This document shows positions 43,222-55,479 of a stretch of DNA of 64,000 nucleotides, in pieces (position 1 is the stretch's first letter; each line of letters starts with the position of its first letter). Under the pieces are notes generated by a model. It did not search any database, was not told where the DNA came from, and saw nothing but the letters and a program-made list of their open reading frames with translations. Source of the DNA: Arachis hypogaea. Taxonomy: Eukaryota; Streptophyta; Magnoliopsida; Fabales; Fabaceae. The stretch spans positions 103,633,837 through 103,697,836 of the forward strand of contig NC_092038.1 of NCBI RefSeq assembly GCF_003086295.3, written 5' to 3'. The position numbers and the translations under genes were made by a program.

Positions 43222-43560
43222 CCACCATCCTGGCGTTAAACGCCCAAACGATGCATGTTTTGGGCGTTTAACGCCCAAGTGTTGCTTCTCCTGGGCGTTC
43301 AACGCCCAGCTGATGCTTCTTTCTGGCGTTGAACGCCAGGAAGTCCTTTGTCACTGGGCATTTTTCTGAACGCCCAGGATGCTAGCAGTCTGGCGTTAAA
43401 CGCCCAGAAGGTGCTTCTTTCTGGCGTTTAACGCCCAGAAGATGCTCCTTTCTGGCGTTTAACGCCCAGATGGCTACCCTTACTGGCGTTCAACGCCCAG
43501 TGGGTGCTTCTTTTGGGCGTTCAACGCCCAAATTGTTTCTTACTGGCTTTTTCACGGCGG
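43222..43560. repeat. Hairpin array of element E
   Basis: About 11 units of GGCGTT-N-AACGCC, in the same order as in A (16736-17073), but E has more perfect CTGGGCGTTTAACGCCCAG units. Period about 31 bp. Confidence 0.93.
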
Positions 43561-43693
43561 TGAGCTTCCAAATTTCCCTGTAACTCTATGACTTCAACCA
43601 ATTGCCATTTCACCTTTTGAAGATACTTTAGCATCTACCTGTAAAACTTTAATTAATTAGAAAAAAAACGAATAAAATTAAATTTTGTGATTG

Positions 43694-43711
43694 GCTGGGT
43701 TGCCTCCCAGC
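43694..43711 (-). other. Post-pol hairpin of E
   Basis: In element sense GCTGGG-AGGCAA-CCCAGC, about 42 bases after the original pol stop (43753-43755). Confidence 0.8.
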
Positions 43712-43752
43712 AAGCGCTTCTTTAATGTCATTAGCTGGACTATTAATGATCT

Positions 43753-44216
43753 TCAATTAAGTCTCAGTCTTGAGCATTCTTGCTCGAAATTACCTTCAAG
43801 ATAATGTTTAACTCTTTATCCATTAACAATGAACTTTTTGTTAGAGTCATTATCCTGAAGTTCTATGTATCCATATGGTGATACACTTGTAATTACATAT
43901 GGACCTCTCCACCGGGATTTTAATTTCCCGGGGAATAATTTGAGCCTTGAATTAAATAGCAGAACTTTCTGCCCTGGCTCAAAGACTCTGGATGACAATT
44001 TCTTATCATGCCATCTTTTTGCTTTTTCCTTGTAAATTTTTGCATTCTCGAAAGCATTGAGTCTAAATTCCTCTAGCTCATTTAACTGGAGCAATCGTTT
44101 TTCTCCAGCTAACTTGGCATCAAGGTTCATGAATCTGGTTGCCCAGTAGGCCTTGTGTTCCAGTTCCACTGGCAAGTGACATGCCTTTCCATACACAAGC
44201 TGGTATGGAGAGGTCC
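43753..44216 (-). pseudogene. Element E integrase C-terminal part, shifted frame plus stop
   Basis: Homologous frame after the shared 1-base deletion: [20 protein letters not shown] to FIVNG, where TAA (43816-43818) replaces the CAA read in A and the CAG read in F. The ancestral stop is at 43753-43755. Confidence 0.87.
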
Positions 44217-46935
44217 CTATGGGGTCTTGAATGCTGTTCTGTATGCCCACAGAGCATCATCCAAGCTTCTTGCCCAATCCCTTCTACGGTTAATTACAGT
44301 CCGTTCCAGGATTCTTTTAAGTTCTCTATTTGAAACTTCAGCTTGCCCATTAGTTTGTGGGTGATATGGAGTAGCTACCCTGTGGCTAACTCCATAACGT
44401 ACCAGAGCAGAGTAAAGCTGTTTATTGCAGAAATGAGTGCCCCCATCACTGATTAATACTCTAGGGATACCAAATCTGCTGAAGATATGTTTCTGGAGGA
44501 ATTTTAACACTGTTTTAGTGTCATTAATGGGTGTTGCAATAGCCTCCACCCATTTGGATACATAATCCACTGCCACCAGAATATAAGTGTTTGAGTATGA
44601 TGGTGGGAAAGGTCCCATGAAGTCAATACCCCATACATCAAACAACTCAATCTCCAATATCCCTTGTTGAGGCATGGCATAACTGTGAGGTAGGTTGCCT
44701 GATCTTTGGCAACTGTCACAATTAAGCACAAATGCTCGGGAATCTTTATAGAGAGTGGGCCAGTAGAAGCCACTTTGGAGGACTCTTGTGGCTGTTCGCT
44801 CACTTCCAAAATGTCCTCCATACTGTGATCCATGGCAGTGCCATAAAATCTTTTGCGCTTCTTCCTTAGGCACACATCTACGGATTACTCCGTCTGCACA
44901 TCTCTTGAAGAGATATGGTTCATCCCAAAGATAGTACTTTGCATCTGTGATTAATTTCTTTGATTGCACCCTACTGTACTCTTTGGGTATGAATCTCACT
45001 GCCTTGTAGTTTGCAATGTCTGCAAACCATGGCACTTCCTGGATGGCAAAGAGTTGCTCATCCGGAAAAGTTTCAGAGATCTCAGTGAGAGGGAGGGACG
45101 CCCCTTCTACTGGTTCTATTCGGGACAGGTGATCTGCTACTTGATTCTCTGTCCCTTTTCTGTCTCTTATTTCTATATCAAACTCTTGCAGAAGCAACAC
45201 CCATCTGATGAGTCTGGGTTTTGAATCCTGCTTTGTGAGTAGATATTTAAGAGCAGCATGATCAGTGTACACAATCACTTTTGATCCTACTAAATAGGAT
45301 CTGAATTTGTCAATGGCGTAAACCACTGCAAGTAGCTCTTTTTCTGTGGTTGTATAATTCTTCTGTGCATCATTTAGAACACGGCTAGCATAATAAATGA
45401 CGTGCAGAAGCTTGTCATGCCTTTGTCCCAACACTGCACCAATGAAATGGTCACTGGCATCACACATCAATTCAAATGGTAATGTCAAGTTTGGTGCAAA
45501 GATGATTGGTGCTGTTACCAATTTAGCTTTCAGAGTCTCAAATGCCTGCAGACACTCTTTATCAAAGATAAATGGCGTGTCAGCAGCTAGCAGGTTGCTC
45601 AGAGGTTTGGCGATTTTTGAAAAATCCTTTATAAACCTCCTATAGAATCCTGCATGCCCCAGAAAGCTTCTGATTGCCTTAACATTAGCAGGTGGTGGCA
45701 ATTTTTCAATTACTTCTACCTTAGCTTGATCCACCTCTATTCCCTTGTTCGAAATTTTGTGCCCAAGGACAATTCCTTCAGTCACCATAAAGTGACATTT
45801 TTTCCAGTTTAAAACCAGGTTAGTCTCTTGGCATCTTTTCAGAACAAGTGCTAAATGGTTAAGGCAGGAGCTGAATGAGTCTCCAAATACTGAAAAGTCA
45901 TCCATGAAGACTTCCAGGAATTTTTCCACCATATCAGAGAAAATTGAGAGCATGCACCTCTGAAAGGTTGCAGGTGCATTGCACAGGCCAAATGGCATCC
46001 TTCTGTATGCAAATACTCCAGATGGGCACGTAAATGCCGTTTTCTCCTGATCATGGGGATCTACCGCAATTTGATTATAACCTGAATATCCATCCAGGAA
46101 GCAGTAGTATTCATGACCTGCTAGTCTTTCTAGCATCTGGTCTATGAATGGTAAAGGAAAATGATCCTTTCTGGTGGCTGTATTGAGCCTTCTATAAACA
46201 ATGCACATACGCCACCCTGTAACTGTTCTTGTGGGAACCAGTTCATTTTTTTCATTATGAATCACTGTCATGCCACCTTTCTTAGGGACAACATGGACAG
46301 GGCTCACCCAGGGGCTGTCAGAAATAGGATAAATAATCCCAACCTCTAGTAATTTAGTGACCTCTTTCTGCACCACTTCTTTCATAGCTGGATTCAGCCG
46401 CCTTTGTGGTTGAACCACTGGCTTGGCGTCATCCTCCAGTAAGATCTTGTGCATGCATCTGGCTGGGCTAATGCCCTTAAGATCACTGATGGACCACCCA
46501 AGAGCTGTCTTGTGTGTCCTTAGCACTTGAATTAGTGCTTCCTCTTCCTGTGGCTCTAAGGTAGAACTTATAATTACAGGAAAGGTATCACCTTCTCCCA
46601 GAAATGCATATTTTAGGGATGGTGGTAATGGTTTGAGTTCGGGTTTTAGAGGTTTCTCCTCTTCTTGAGGGATTTTCAGAGGTTCTATTATCTTCTCTGA
46701 TTCCTCCAAATCAGGCTGAACATCTTTAAAGATGTCCTCTAGCTCTGATTCGAGACTCTCAGCCATATTGACCTCTCTTACCAGAGAGTCAATAATATCA
46801 ACACTCATGCAGTCATTTGGGGTGTCTGGATGCTGCATAGCTTTGACAACATTCAACTTAAACTCCTCCTCATTGACTCTCAAGGTTACTTCCCCTTTTT
46901 GGACATCAATGAGGGTTCGGCCAGTTGCTAGGAAA
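44217..46935 (-). pseudogene. Element E protease C-terminus, RT, RNase H and integrase
   Basis: A long open frame of about 890-905 codons. RT motifs [27 protein letters not shown] and FMDDFSVFG; RNase [27 protein letters not shown] and [11 protein letters not shown]; integrase [11 protein letters not shown] ... [22 protein letters not shown] and [15 protein letters not shown]. The catalytic aspartates are present, but the normally conserved CIDYRRLN reads CIVYRRLN, losing an Asp of RT motif 1. The frame is cut off upstream by a 1-base deletion near 46936 and ends at TAG because of the same missing A as in A. Well preserved yet not functional as gag-pol. Confidence 0.91.
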
Positions 46936-47830
46936 GGCTTCCTAGAATGAGAGTTGCACTCTTGTGCTCCTCCATTTCCAGCACCATAAAGTCAGTAGGA
47001 AAGGCGAATGGCCCAACCTTGACAATCATGTCTTCAATCACTCCTGATGGGTATTTAATGGAGCCATCAGCAAGTTGAAGACACATCCTGGTTGGTTTGA
47101 TTTCTTCAGCTAAACCAAGCTTTCTGATAGTGGATGCAGGTATTAGGTTGATACTTGCCCCAAGATCACATAAAGCTTGCTTGGCACAAGTACCCTCTAA
47201 TGTGCATGGTATCATAAAGCTCCCAGGATCTTTAAGCTTCTCAAGTAAGCTTTTCAGAATGACTTCACTGCATTCTTCAGTGAGGTAAACTTTTTCAGTT
47301 TCTCTCCAATCCTTCTTATGACTTAAGATCTCTTTCATGAACTTAGCATAAGAGGGTATTTGCTCAAGTGCTTCTGCAAACGGAATCTTTATTTCAAGAG
47401 TCCTGAGATAGTCTGCAAAGCGGGCAAATTGCTTATCCTGTTCTGCTTGGCGGAGTTTTTGAGGATAAGGCATTTTGGCTTTGTATTCCTCAACCTTAGT
47501 TGCTGTAGGTTTATTACCTACAGAAGTGGGTTGGGAAGCCTTTTTAGAAGGGTTGTTATCAGCACTTGTATGTGACTGATCACCCACTGGCATTTGAATG
47601 CCAGGGGTGGAAGCTGGAGTGGCGTTAGACGCCACTTCCTTATTTGTTACTGGCGTTTGAACGCCAGAACCATGTTCCCTTTGGGCGTTCAACGCCGGAT
47701 TCATGCTTGTTTTGGCGTTGAACGCCAGGAATGAGCATGGTCTGGGCGTTCAGCGCCAGCATCATTCCTCTCTGAGCTCTGATTGTCCTCAGAGGGATTT
47801 TGAGTTGACATCTGTTCATTTCTTGGCTTC
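46936..47830 (-). pseudogene. Element E gag C-terminus and protease
   Basis: From the deletion at about 47830 this frame covers the palindrome-encoded linker, the PYPQKLRQAEQDKQFARF segment and the protease ALCDLGASINLIPAS. It ends in LILGSLS at 46928 because of a missing A that shifts GRPFLATG. The catalytic Asp-Leu-Gly is kept. Confidence 0.87.
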
Positions 47831-48628
47831 CTGCAATATTTCCTTGAATTCGGCTAGCTGCTGAGTTAGAAAGTCTAATTGCTGATTAAATTCATTAGCC
47901 TGATCTACCGGACTGAGTTCTACAGTTACTGTTTTAGCTTCTTCTTTCGTGGAAGATTCACTGCTTAGGTACAGATGTTGATTTCTGGCAACTGTATCAA
48001 TAAGCTCTTGAGCTTCTTCAATTGTTTTTCTCATATGTATAGATCCACCAGCTTTGTGGTCTAGAGAAATCTGAGCTTTTTCTGTAAGCCCATAGTAGAA
48101 GATGTCTAATTGCACCCACTCTGGAAACATTTCAGAGGGGCATTTTCTTAGCATCTCTCTGTATCTCTCCCAAGCATCATAAAGGGATTCATTATCTCCT
48201 TGTTTGAAGCCTTGGATGCTTAGCCTTAGCTGTGTCATCCGTTTTGGAGGGAAATAGTGATTCAGAAATTTTTCTGACAGCTGTTTCCATGTTTTTATGC
48301 TGTTCTTAGGCTGGTTATTTAACCACCTCTTAGCTTGATCTTTTACAGCAAATGGAAACAGTAATAATCTGTAGACATCCTGATCTACTTCCTTATCATG
48401 TACTGTATCAGCAATTTGCAGAAATTGTGCCAGAAACTCTGTAGGTTCTTCATGTGGAAGACCAGAATACTGGCAGTTTTGCTGCACCATGATAATGAGC
48501 TGAGGATTCAGTTCAAAGCTACTAACTCCAATGGAGGGTATACAGATACTACTCCCATATGAAGCAGTAGTGGGGTTAGCATATGACCCCAGAGTCCTCT
48601 TGGACTGTTCATTCCTACTTGCTTCCAT
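47816..48628 (-). pseudogene. gag: Element E gag N-terminal part
   Basis: 270 codons from the conserved start MEASRNEQSKRTLGSY. The gag core is present (AKRWLNNQP, SIKTWKQLSEKF, ESLYDAWERYREML). The frame ends soon after KEILQE because 140 bp are missing compared with B. The deletion lies between two CAGGAA repeats and shifts the frame. Confidence 0.9.
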
Positions 48629-49414
48629 GATGGATTACAAGAGATAATTTATATGTTGATTTTATTTATTTTATAAAAGTGGAATAAATAAAAACAAGAT
48701 ATATAAAAAGAATTTTAAAAATATTTTGTGAAAATTTTTCGAAAAATTTTGAAATTGAATTCTGAAATTTATAAAAAAAAATTTCGAAAATGTAGTTTTA
48801 AAATTAGTTAGAAAAGATATATATATATATATATATTTTATTTTGAATTTTATGATGAAAGAGAAAAACACACAAAAGGCACAAGACTCAAAATTTTTAG
48901 ATCTAATGCTCCTTATTTTCGAAAATTTTTGGAGGGAAAACACCAAGGAACACCAAACTTAAAAATTTTAAGATCAAGACACAAGAAGAACTCAAGAACA
49001 CCTTGAACAAAAGGAAGAACACCAAACTTAAAATTTTAGAAAACTTTAATAAAATTTTCAAAAATTATAAAAAAGATTAACAAGAAAACACCAAACTTAA
49101 AGTTTGGCACAAGATTAAATCCAAGAAAAATTATTTTTGAAAAAGGTTCCAAAGGGGATAACCAATTATCAAGAACAACTTGAAGATCAAGGAAGAACCA
49201 AGAACACTAACACGAGGTTTTTAGAGAAAATATAAAATATGCAATTAACACCAAACTTAGAATAAGACACTAAACTCACGAAAAATAATTAATTAAGAAA
49301 AATAATATTTTTGAAAAGAAACTATCCTATCAAAATTTGATGACTCTATAACAACAAAAATAATTTATTCCTAATCTAAGAAATAAAATAAGCCTTCAAT
49401 TGTTCAAACTCAAC
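48629..49414 (-). other. Untranslated leader of element E
   Basis: AT-rich leader with the four TAAGTTTGGTGTT copies and a TA microsatellite (about 48820-48836). Matches B and A. Confidence 0.85.
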
Positions 49415-49434
49415 AATCCCCGGCAACGGCGCCA
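49415..49434 (-). other. Primer-binding site of element E
   Basis: In element sense TGGCGCCGTTGCCGGGG, six bases inside the LTR. tRNA-Asp type. Confidence 0.92.
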
Positions 49435-49440
49435 AAAACT

Positions 49441-50938
49441 TGGTGCACGAATTTGTAATTCGCACAACTAACCAGCAAGTGCACTGGGTCGTCCAAGTAA
49501 TACCTTACGTGAGTAAGGGTCGATCCCACGGAGATTATTGGTTTGAAGCAATCGATGTTTATTTTATTAATCTTAGTCAAGAGGCCACTAAGGTTATTTG
49601 GAATTAATTGTAAGAAGTCAAAGTATTTAAAATTGTAAGAAAAATAAGAGAAAATCCAATTGTTACTTGTTGTGCAGTAATGGGAAATATGTTGGAGTTT
49701 TGGAGATGCTTTGTCCTCTGACTTCAACTCTTCCTTGAAATCCTTCAACACACGCAAGGCTCCTTCCATGGCAAGCTCTATGTAGGGTGTCACCGTTGTC
49801 AGTGGCTACTTCCCATCCTCTCAATGAAAATGTTCCTATGCTCTGTCACAGCACGGCTAATCATCTGTCGGTTCTCAATCAGGTTGGAGTAGAATCCATT
49901 GATTCTTTTGCGTCTGTCACTAACGCCCAGCCTTCAGGAGTTTGAAGCTCGTCACAGTCATTCAATCCCAGAATCCTACTCGGAATACCACAGACAAGGT
50001 TTAGACTTTCCGGATTCTCATGAATGCCGCCATCAATCCAGCTTATACCACGAAGATTCTGATTAAGGAATCTAAGAGATATTCATTCAATCTGATGTAG
50101 AACGGAGGTGGTTGTCAGACACACGTTCATGGATTGAGGAAGGTGATGAGTGTCACGGATCATCACCTTCTCCATAATTAAGCGCAAATGAACATCTTAG
50201 ATAAGAACAAGCGTGTTTGAATGGAGAACAAAGGAATTGTATTAAATCATCGAGACGCTGCAGAGCTCCTCACCCCCAACAATGGGGTTTAGAGACTCAT
50301 GCCGTCAAAAAGTATGTAATTCAGATCTGAAAATGTCATGAGGTACAAGATAGGTCTCTAAAAGTTGTTTAAATAGTAAACTAGTAACCTAGGTTTACAG
50401 AATATGAGTAAACTAAGATAATTGGTGCAGTAATCCACTTCTGGGGCCCACTTGGTGTGTGCTGGGGCTGAGACTAAAGCTATCTACGTGCTGAGGCTTT
50501 TCTTGGAGTTGAACTCCAAGTTACAACGTGTTTTGGGCGTTCAACTCCGGATCATGACGTTTTTCTGGCGTTTAACTCCAGACAGCAGCATGTACTTGGC
50601 GTTCAACGCCAAGTTATGACGTCTATCTTCGCGCAAAGTATGGACGATTATATATTGCTGGAAAGCCCTGGATGTCTACTTTCCAACGCCGTTGAGAGCG
50701 CGCCAATTGGACTCCTGTAGCTCCAAAAAATCCATTTCGAGTGCAGGGAGGTCAGGATCCAACAGCATCAGCAGTCCTTTTTCAGCCTAATTCAGATTTT
50801 TGCTCAGCTTCCTCAATTTCAGCCAGAAAATACCTAAAATCACAAAAAAACACACAAACTCATAGTAGAGTCCAGAAATATGATTTTTGCCTAAAAACTA
50901 ATATTATTCTACTAAAAACTAATTAAAACATGCTAAAA
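49441..50938 (-). repeat. 5' LTR of element E, truncated
   Basis: 1498 bp. The CA end is intact but about 55 bases at the TG end are missing; sequence stops at ACATGCTAAAAT and joins element F coding sequence head-to-head. Confidence 0.94.
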
Positions 50939-50940
50939 TT

Positions 50941-52800
50941 GCAAAACCTCTGAGCAACCTGCTAGCTGCTGACACACCATTTGTGTTTGACACACAGTGT
51001 CTGCAGGCATTTGAGACCCTGAAAGCCAAGCTGGTCACAACACCAGGCATCTCTGCACCAGACTGGACATTGCCAGTCGAACTAATGTGTGATGCCAGTG
51101 ACCATGCCATTGGTGCAGTGTTGGGACAGAGGCATAACAAGCTTCTGCACGTCATTTATTATGCCAGCCATGTTCTAAATGATGCACAGAAGAATTACAC
51201 AACCACAGAAAAAGAGTTACTTGCCGTGGTCTATGCCATTGACAAGTTTAGATCCTATCTAGTGGGATCAAAGGTGATTGTGTACACTGACCATGCTGCT
51301 CTTAAGTACTTACTCACAAAGCAGGATTCAAAACCCAGGCTTATAAGATGGGTGTTGCTTCTGCAAGAGTTTGATATAGAAATAAGAGACAGAAAAGGGA
51401 CAGAGAACCAAGTAGCTGATCATCTGTCCCGAATAGAACCAGTAGCTGGGGCGTCCCTCCCTTCTACTGAGATCTCTGAGACTTTCCTAGATGAGCAACT
51501 CTTTGCCATTCAGGAAGCTCCATGGTTTGCAGTTATTGCAAATTATAAAGCTGTGAGGTTCATACCACAGGAGTACAGCAGAGTGCAAAGAAAGAAATTA
51601 ATTTCAGATGCCAAGTACTACCTATGGGATGAGCCATATCTCTTTAAGAGATGTGCAGACGGAATGATCCGCAGATATGTACCCAGAGAAGAAGCACAAA
51701 GGATCCTGTGGCATTGCCATGGATCCCAGTATGGGGGACATTTTGGAAGTGAGCGAACAGCCACTAAGGTCCTCCAATGTGGCTTCTACTGGCCTAGTCT
51801 CTATAGAGATGCCCGAGAGTTTGTGCGTAACTGTGACAGCTGCCAAAGAGCTGGTAACTTGCCTCACGGATACGCCATGCCTCAACAAGGGATCTTAGAG
51901 ATTGAGTTGTTTGATGTATGGGGAATTGACTTTATGGGTCCATTCCCACCATCATACTCAAACACTTACATTCTGGTGGCAGTGGACTATGTATCTAAAT
52001 GGGTAGAAGCAATTGCTACACCCACTAATGATACTAAGACGGTGCTGAAATTCCTCCAGAAACACATCTTCAGCAGATTTGGTGTTCCCAGAGTCATAAT
52101 CAGTGACGGGGGTACTCATTTCTGCAATAAACAGCTTTACTCTGCTATAGTCCGATATGGAATTAGCCACAAAGTAGCTACCCCGTATCATCCACAGACA
52201 AATGGGCAAGCTGAAGTCTCTAACAGAGAGCTAAACAGAATCCTAGAACGGACTGTAATAGCCCGAAGAAAGGATTGGGCAATGAGCTTGGATGATGCTC
52301 TGTGGGCATACAGAACAGCATTCAAGACTCCAATAGGAACCTCACCATACCAACTTGTGTATGGCAAGGCCTGCCATCTGCCCGTGGAACTGGAACATAA
52401 AGCCTACTGGGCAACCAGATTCCTAAACCTGGATGCTAAGTTAGCTGGTGAAAAGAGATTACTCCAGCTAAATGAGCTAGATGAGTTTAGACTCAGTGCC
52501 TTTGAAAATGCAAAGATTTATAAGGAAAAGGTAAAGAAATGGCATGACAAGAAGTTGTCATCCAGAGTCTTTGAGCCAGGACAAAAAGTTCTACTCTTCA
52601 ACTCTAGGCTCAGATTGTTCCCAGGAAAACTTAAATCCCGGTGGAGGGGTCCGTATGCGATTACAGGAGTGTCACCATATGGATATGTTGAGCTGCAGGA
52701 TACTGATTCTGACAAAAAGTTCATTGTTAATGGACAGAGGATCAAGCATTATCTTGAAAGCAATTTTGAGCAAGAATGCTCAAAACTGAGACTTGAGTGA
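50941..52800 (+). CDS. Element F RNase H and integrase, intact frame
   Basis: About 619 codons open from the truncation point ([17 protein letters not shown]) to the natural stop after SKLRLE. It has no start codon of its own; it is the 3' part of a gag-pol polyprotein. RNase [46 protein letters not shown]. Integrase zinc finger: [11 protein letters not shown] ... CDSCQR. Core: [31 protein letters not shown], keeping D,D,E. C-terminal strand region: [18 protein letters not shown]. This copy reads [25 protein letters not shown] without the 1-base deletion seen in A and E, so it shows the ancestral frame. It could encode sound enzyme domains but cannot be expressed from its own promoter. Confidence 0.93.
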   Translation, partial: AKPLSNLLAADTPFVFDTQCLQAFETLKAKLVTTPGISAPDWTLPVELMCDASDHAIGAVLGQRHNKLLHVIYYASHVLNDAQKNYTTTEKELLAVVYAIDKFRSYLVGSKVIVYTDHAALKYLLTKQDSKPRLIRWVLLLQEFDIEIRDRKGTENQVADHLSRIEPVAGASLPSTEISETFLDEQLFAIQEAPWFAVIANYKAVRFIPQEYSRVQRKKLISDAKYYLWDEPYLFKRCADGMIRRYVPREEAQRILWHCHGSQYGGHFGSERTATKVLQCGFYWPSLYRDAREFVRNCDSCQRAGNLPHGYAMPQQGILEIELFDVWGIDFMGPFPPSYSNTYILVAVDYVSKWVEAIATPTNDTKTVLKFLQKHIFSRFGVPRVIISDGGTHFCNKQLYSAIVRYGISHKVATPYHPQTNGQAEVSNRELNRILERTVIARRKDWAMSLDDALWAYRTAFKTPIGTSPYQLVYGKACHLPVELEHKAYWATRFLNLDAKLAGEKRLLQLNELDEFRLSAFENAKIYKEKVKKWHDKKLSSRVFEPGQKVLLFNSRLRLFPGKLKSRWRGPYAITGVSPYGYVELQDTDSDKKFIVNGQRIKHYLESNFEQECSKLRLE

Positions 52801-52841
52801 TTCTCAGTGAAGGTCCAGCTAAAGACAATAAAGAAGCGCTT

Positions 52842-52859
52842 GCTGGGAGGCAACCCAGT
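52842..52859 (+). other. Post-pol hairpin of F
   Basis: GCTGGG-AGGCAA-CCCAGT, with a G-T outer pair, 41 bases after the pol stop. Confidence 0.75.
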
Positions 52860-52985
52860 GATTAACAGGGTATCTGTTCTGTTTAATTAAGGTTTGATAC
52901 ATATTCTAAAAGGGCAATTATCAAAATTGAAGGAATTCACAGAGTTACAGAAGGATTCAGTGCAAAAAGTAGAGAAAAAGAGCTT

Positions 52986-53287
52986 GCTGGCGAAAAAACA
53001 CCAGTAAGGGGTACTTTGGGCGTTAAACGCCAGAATGGGCACCATTCTGGGCGTTTAACGCCAGTAAAGGTGCCATTTTGGAAGTTAAACGCCAGAATGG
53101 GCACCATTTTGGGCGTTTAACGCCAGGTGTGCAGCATCCTGGGCGTTTAGCAAAACGCCCAGTGATAAAGGGATTTCTGGCGTTTAACGCCAGCCAGGGT
53201 ACCTGGCTGGGCGTTAAACGCCCAAATTGGCCAACAAATGGGCGTTAAACGCCAGAATGGATACCATTCTCGGCGTTTAACGCTAGA
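52986..53287. repeat. Hairpin array of element F
   Basis: About ten GGCGTT-N-AACGCC units with spacers such as GAATGGGCACCATT. The unit order and spacers differ from A and E, so the array evolves by unit turnover while the palindromic core stays. Confidence 0.92.
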
Positions 53288-53687
53288 AAGACAGGGGGAG
53301 GAGATTTTGTTTTCCATGTCAAATTTTTTCAAACTTTCTTGTTTTGATCCATATTTTTCTGCATAAACACATTACAAACTTTCATCATTCACCTTCTAAT
53401 TTCAAAAATTAAAATCTTCTTAAAATCTATTTCAAATCCTTTCCTAGGCTCTTTCAAAAACTCAGTTATCTCCTCAAATTTTTTCCATATCTTCTCAAAT
53501 CTCCCTCAAATTTTCGAAAATCTCTCCTCCTCTCCTATTTAAACACGTTCGGCCACCCTCTTTCCCCACACCATTCGAATTTGCTCTCCTCCTCTCTCCC
53601 CTCTCTCCTTTCTTTTGCTTGAGGACAAGCAAACCTCTAAGTTTGGTGTGCTTTTCCGTGATCACTAAGCCAAGATTCATCAAGATC
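53288..53687 (+). other. Spacer before the third ORF of F, with TATTTAAA and AGGA hairpin
   Basis: TATTTAAA at 53536-53543, then a C/T-rich stretch, then the hairpin TTTGCTTG-AGGA-CAAGCAAA (53614-53633) and TAAGTTTGGTGTG. The octamer equals the LTR box at 20408. Confidence 0.6.
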
Positions 53688-54531
53688 ATGGCTCCTAAGG
53701 GAAAACAAACCAATTTAAGAGGCAAGAAAGAGAATAATCCAAAGAGTCTTTGGAATCAAGAGAAGTTCTTAACCAAAGAACATGAAGACCATTATCACAA
53801 AATAATGGGTCTGAGGTCAGTGATCCCGGAAGTCAAATTCGATCTAAAAGAAGATGAATATCCGGGGATCCAAGAGCAAATTCGAAACAGAGGATGGGAA
53901 GTTCTGACCAATCCTGAGATAAAGGTTGGAAGAAATATGGTTCAGGAATTCTACTCAAATCTGTGGCTGACGGATAAGCAGAGAATGACTGGAACTACTT
54001 TCCATATTGCCCACTAGCAACCATTCTGAGGTCACCATCAAGAGAGCAGTGATGATTCATTGCATTATGCTTGGAAAAGAAGTGGAGGTTCATCATCTGA
54101 TTGCTTGTGAGATCTACACAATTGCAAATAAGAATTCCACTGAAGCCAAACTGGCTTACCCAAGCTTGATCTCCTTGCTCTGTAAAGAGGCTGGGGTGAA
54201 GATGGGAGTAGATGAATTCATACCCATTGAACATCCAATCACCAAGAAGTCAATGGAAGGACAAATGCAAGACAACTCTATCAAAAAGAGGGCGCAGGAG
54301 TTCCTCCCTGAATTTCCTGAAATTGACTACTGGGCCAGCCTAGAAGCATCTATCACCAAGTTGCAAGAAACTATGGAGCAACTTAAGGAAGAACAGCAGA
54401 ATCAAAACTGCATGCTCTGCAAATTGCTGAAGGAACAAGAGAAGCAGGGCCGTGAACTTCAAGAGTTGAAACGCCAAAAGTTCTCCCCTCAATTTGAGGG
54501 AGCATCCACTTCTCAAAATCAAGGTTGTTGA
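53688..54531 (+). pseudogene. Element F third ORF with an internal deletion
   Basis: Starts at MAPKGKQTNLRGKKEN and aligns with A up to QRMTGTT (about 53998). There about 267 bp are missing compared with A (about 17934-18200), and the frame shifts; the rest, beginning LPTSNHSEVTIKRAVMIHCI, continues in another frame to 54531. The lost part includes the VRG-KIVHTNPDKI segment. The C-terminal coiled coil (ASITKLQETMEQLKEEQQNQ) remains. Non-functional as one protein. Confidence 0.9.
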
Positions 54532-55441
54532 GTCCTAACTCTGTGATAACCTCTATCATTAGGAGCCTATTTAAATTTTTGTTTTCTATTACTACTAGTC
54601 TAATCTTATATCTATTTCTGAGTCTTGTTCTTAATTCATGATTAATAAAATTTAGAGTTCATGTCTTAAAGCTATGAATGTCCTATGAATCCATCACCTC
54701 TCTTAAATGAAAAATGCTTTAATCACAAAAGAACAAGAAATACAGGATTTCGAATTCATCTTTGAAACTAGTTGAATTAGTTTGATGTGGTGACAATACT
54801 TTTTGTTTTCTGAATGAATGCTTGAACAGTGCATATGTCTTTTGAATTTGTTGTTTTAAGAATGTTAAAATTGTTGGCTCTTGAAAGAATGAGGAAAAAG
54901 GAGAACTGTTATTGAGGATCTGAAAAATCATCAAATTGATTTTTGAAGCAAGAAAAAGCAGTGTTTCAAAAATCTGAAAAAAAACGAAAAAATAGAAAAG
55001 AAAGAAAAGAAAGAAAAAAAAGAGAAGAAATAAAGTTGTGATCCAAGGCAAAAGGAGTGTGCTTAAGAACCCTGGACACGTCTAATTGGGGACTCTAGCA
55101 AAGCTTAGTCACAATCTGAAAAGGTTCACCCAAGTATGTGTCTGTGGCATGTATGTATCCGGTGGTAATACTGGAAGACAGAGTGCTTTGGGCCACAGCC
55201 AAGACTCATAAAATAGCTATGTTCAAGAATCATTATACTTAACTAGGAGAATCAATAACACTATCTGAGTTCTGAGTTCCTATGGATGCCAATCATTCTG
55301 AACTTCAAAGGATAAAGCGAGATGCCAAAACTGTTCGGAAGCAAAAAGCTAATAGTCCCGCTCATCTAATTGGAGCTAAGTTTCTTTGATATTTTGGAGT
55401 CTATAGTATATTCTCTTCTTTTTATTCTATTTTGATTTTCA
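54532..55441 (+). other. 3' noncoding region of element F
   Basis: No credible ORF. An A/G-rich simple-sequence tract lies at about 54977-55030. Parts match A 18990-19700. Confidence 0.75.
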
Positions 55442-55479
55442 GTTGCTTGGGGACAAGCAACAATTTAAGTTTGGTGTTG
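55442..55479 (+). other. GGGA hairpin and priming region of F
   Basis: GTTGCTTG-GGGA-CAAGCAAC, then AATTTAAGTTTGGTGTTG. One loop base differs from A. Confidence 0.8.

Larger units (their letters stand above)
38950..50938 (-). mobile_element. Element E: nearly full-length Athila-type copy on the minus strand
   Basis: In element sense: 5' LTR 50938-49441 (first about 55 bases missing), primer site 49434-49415, leader, gag from 48628, pol, hairpin 43711-43694, array, third ORF 42674-41580, 3' noncoding, hairpin, 3' LTR 40494-38950. It is the only Athila copy here with both LTRs. They differ at roughly 15-20 positions by eye, so it is older than C and the Sirevirus. Coding damage: a 140-bp gag deletion, a 1-base frameshift near 46936, the integrase 1-base deletion shared with A (44217) and a stop at 43816. 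Confidence 0.93.
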
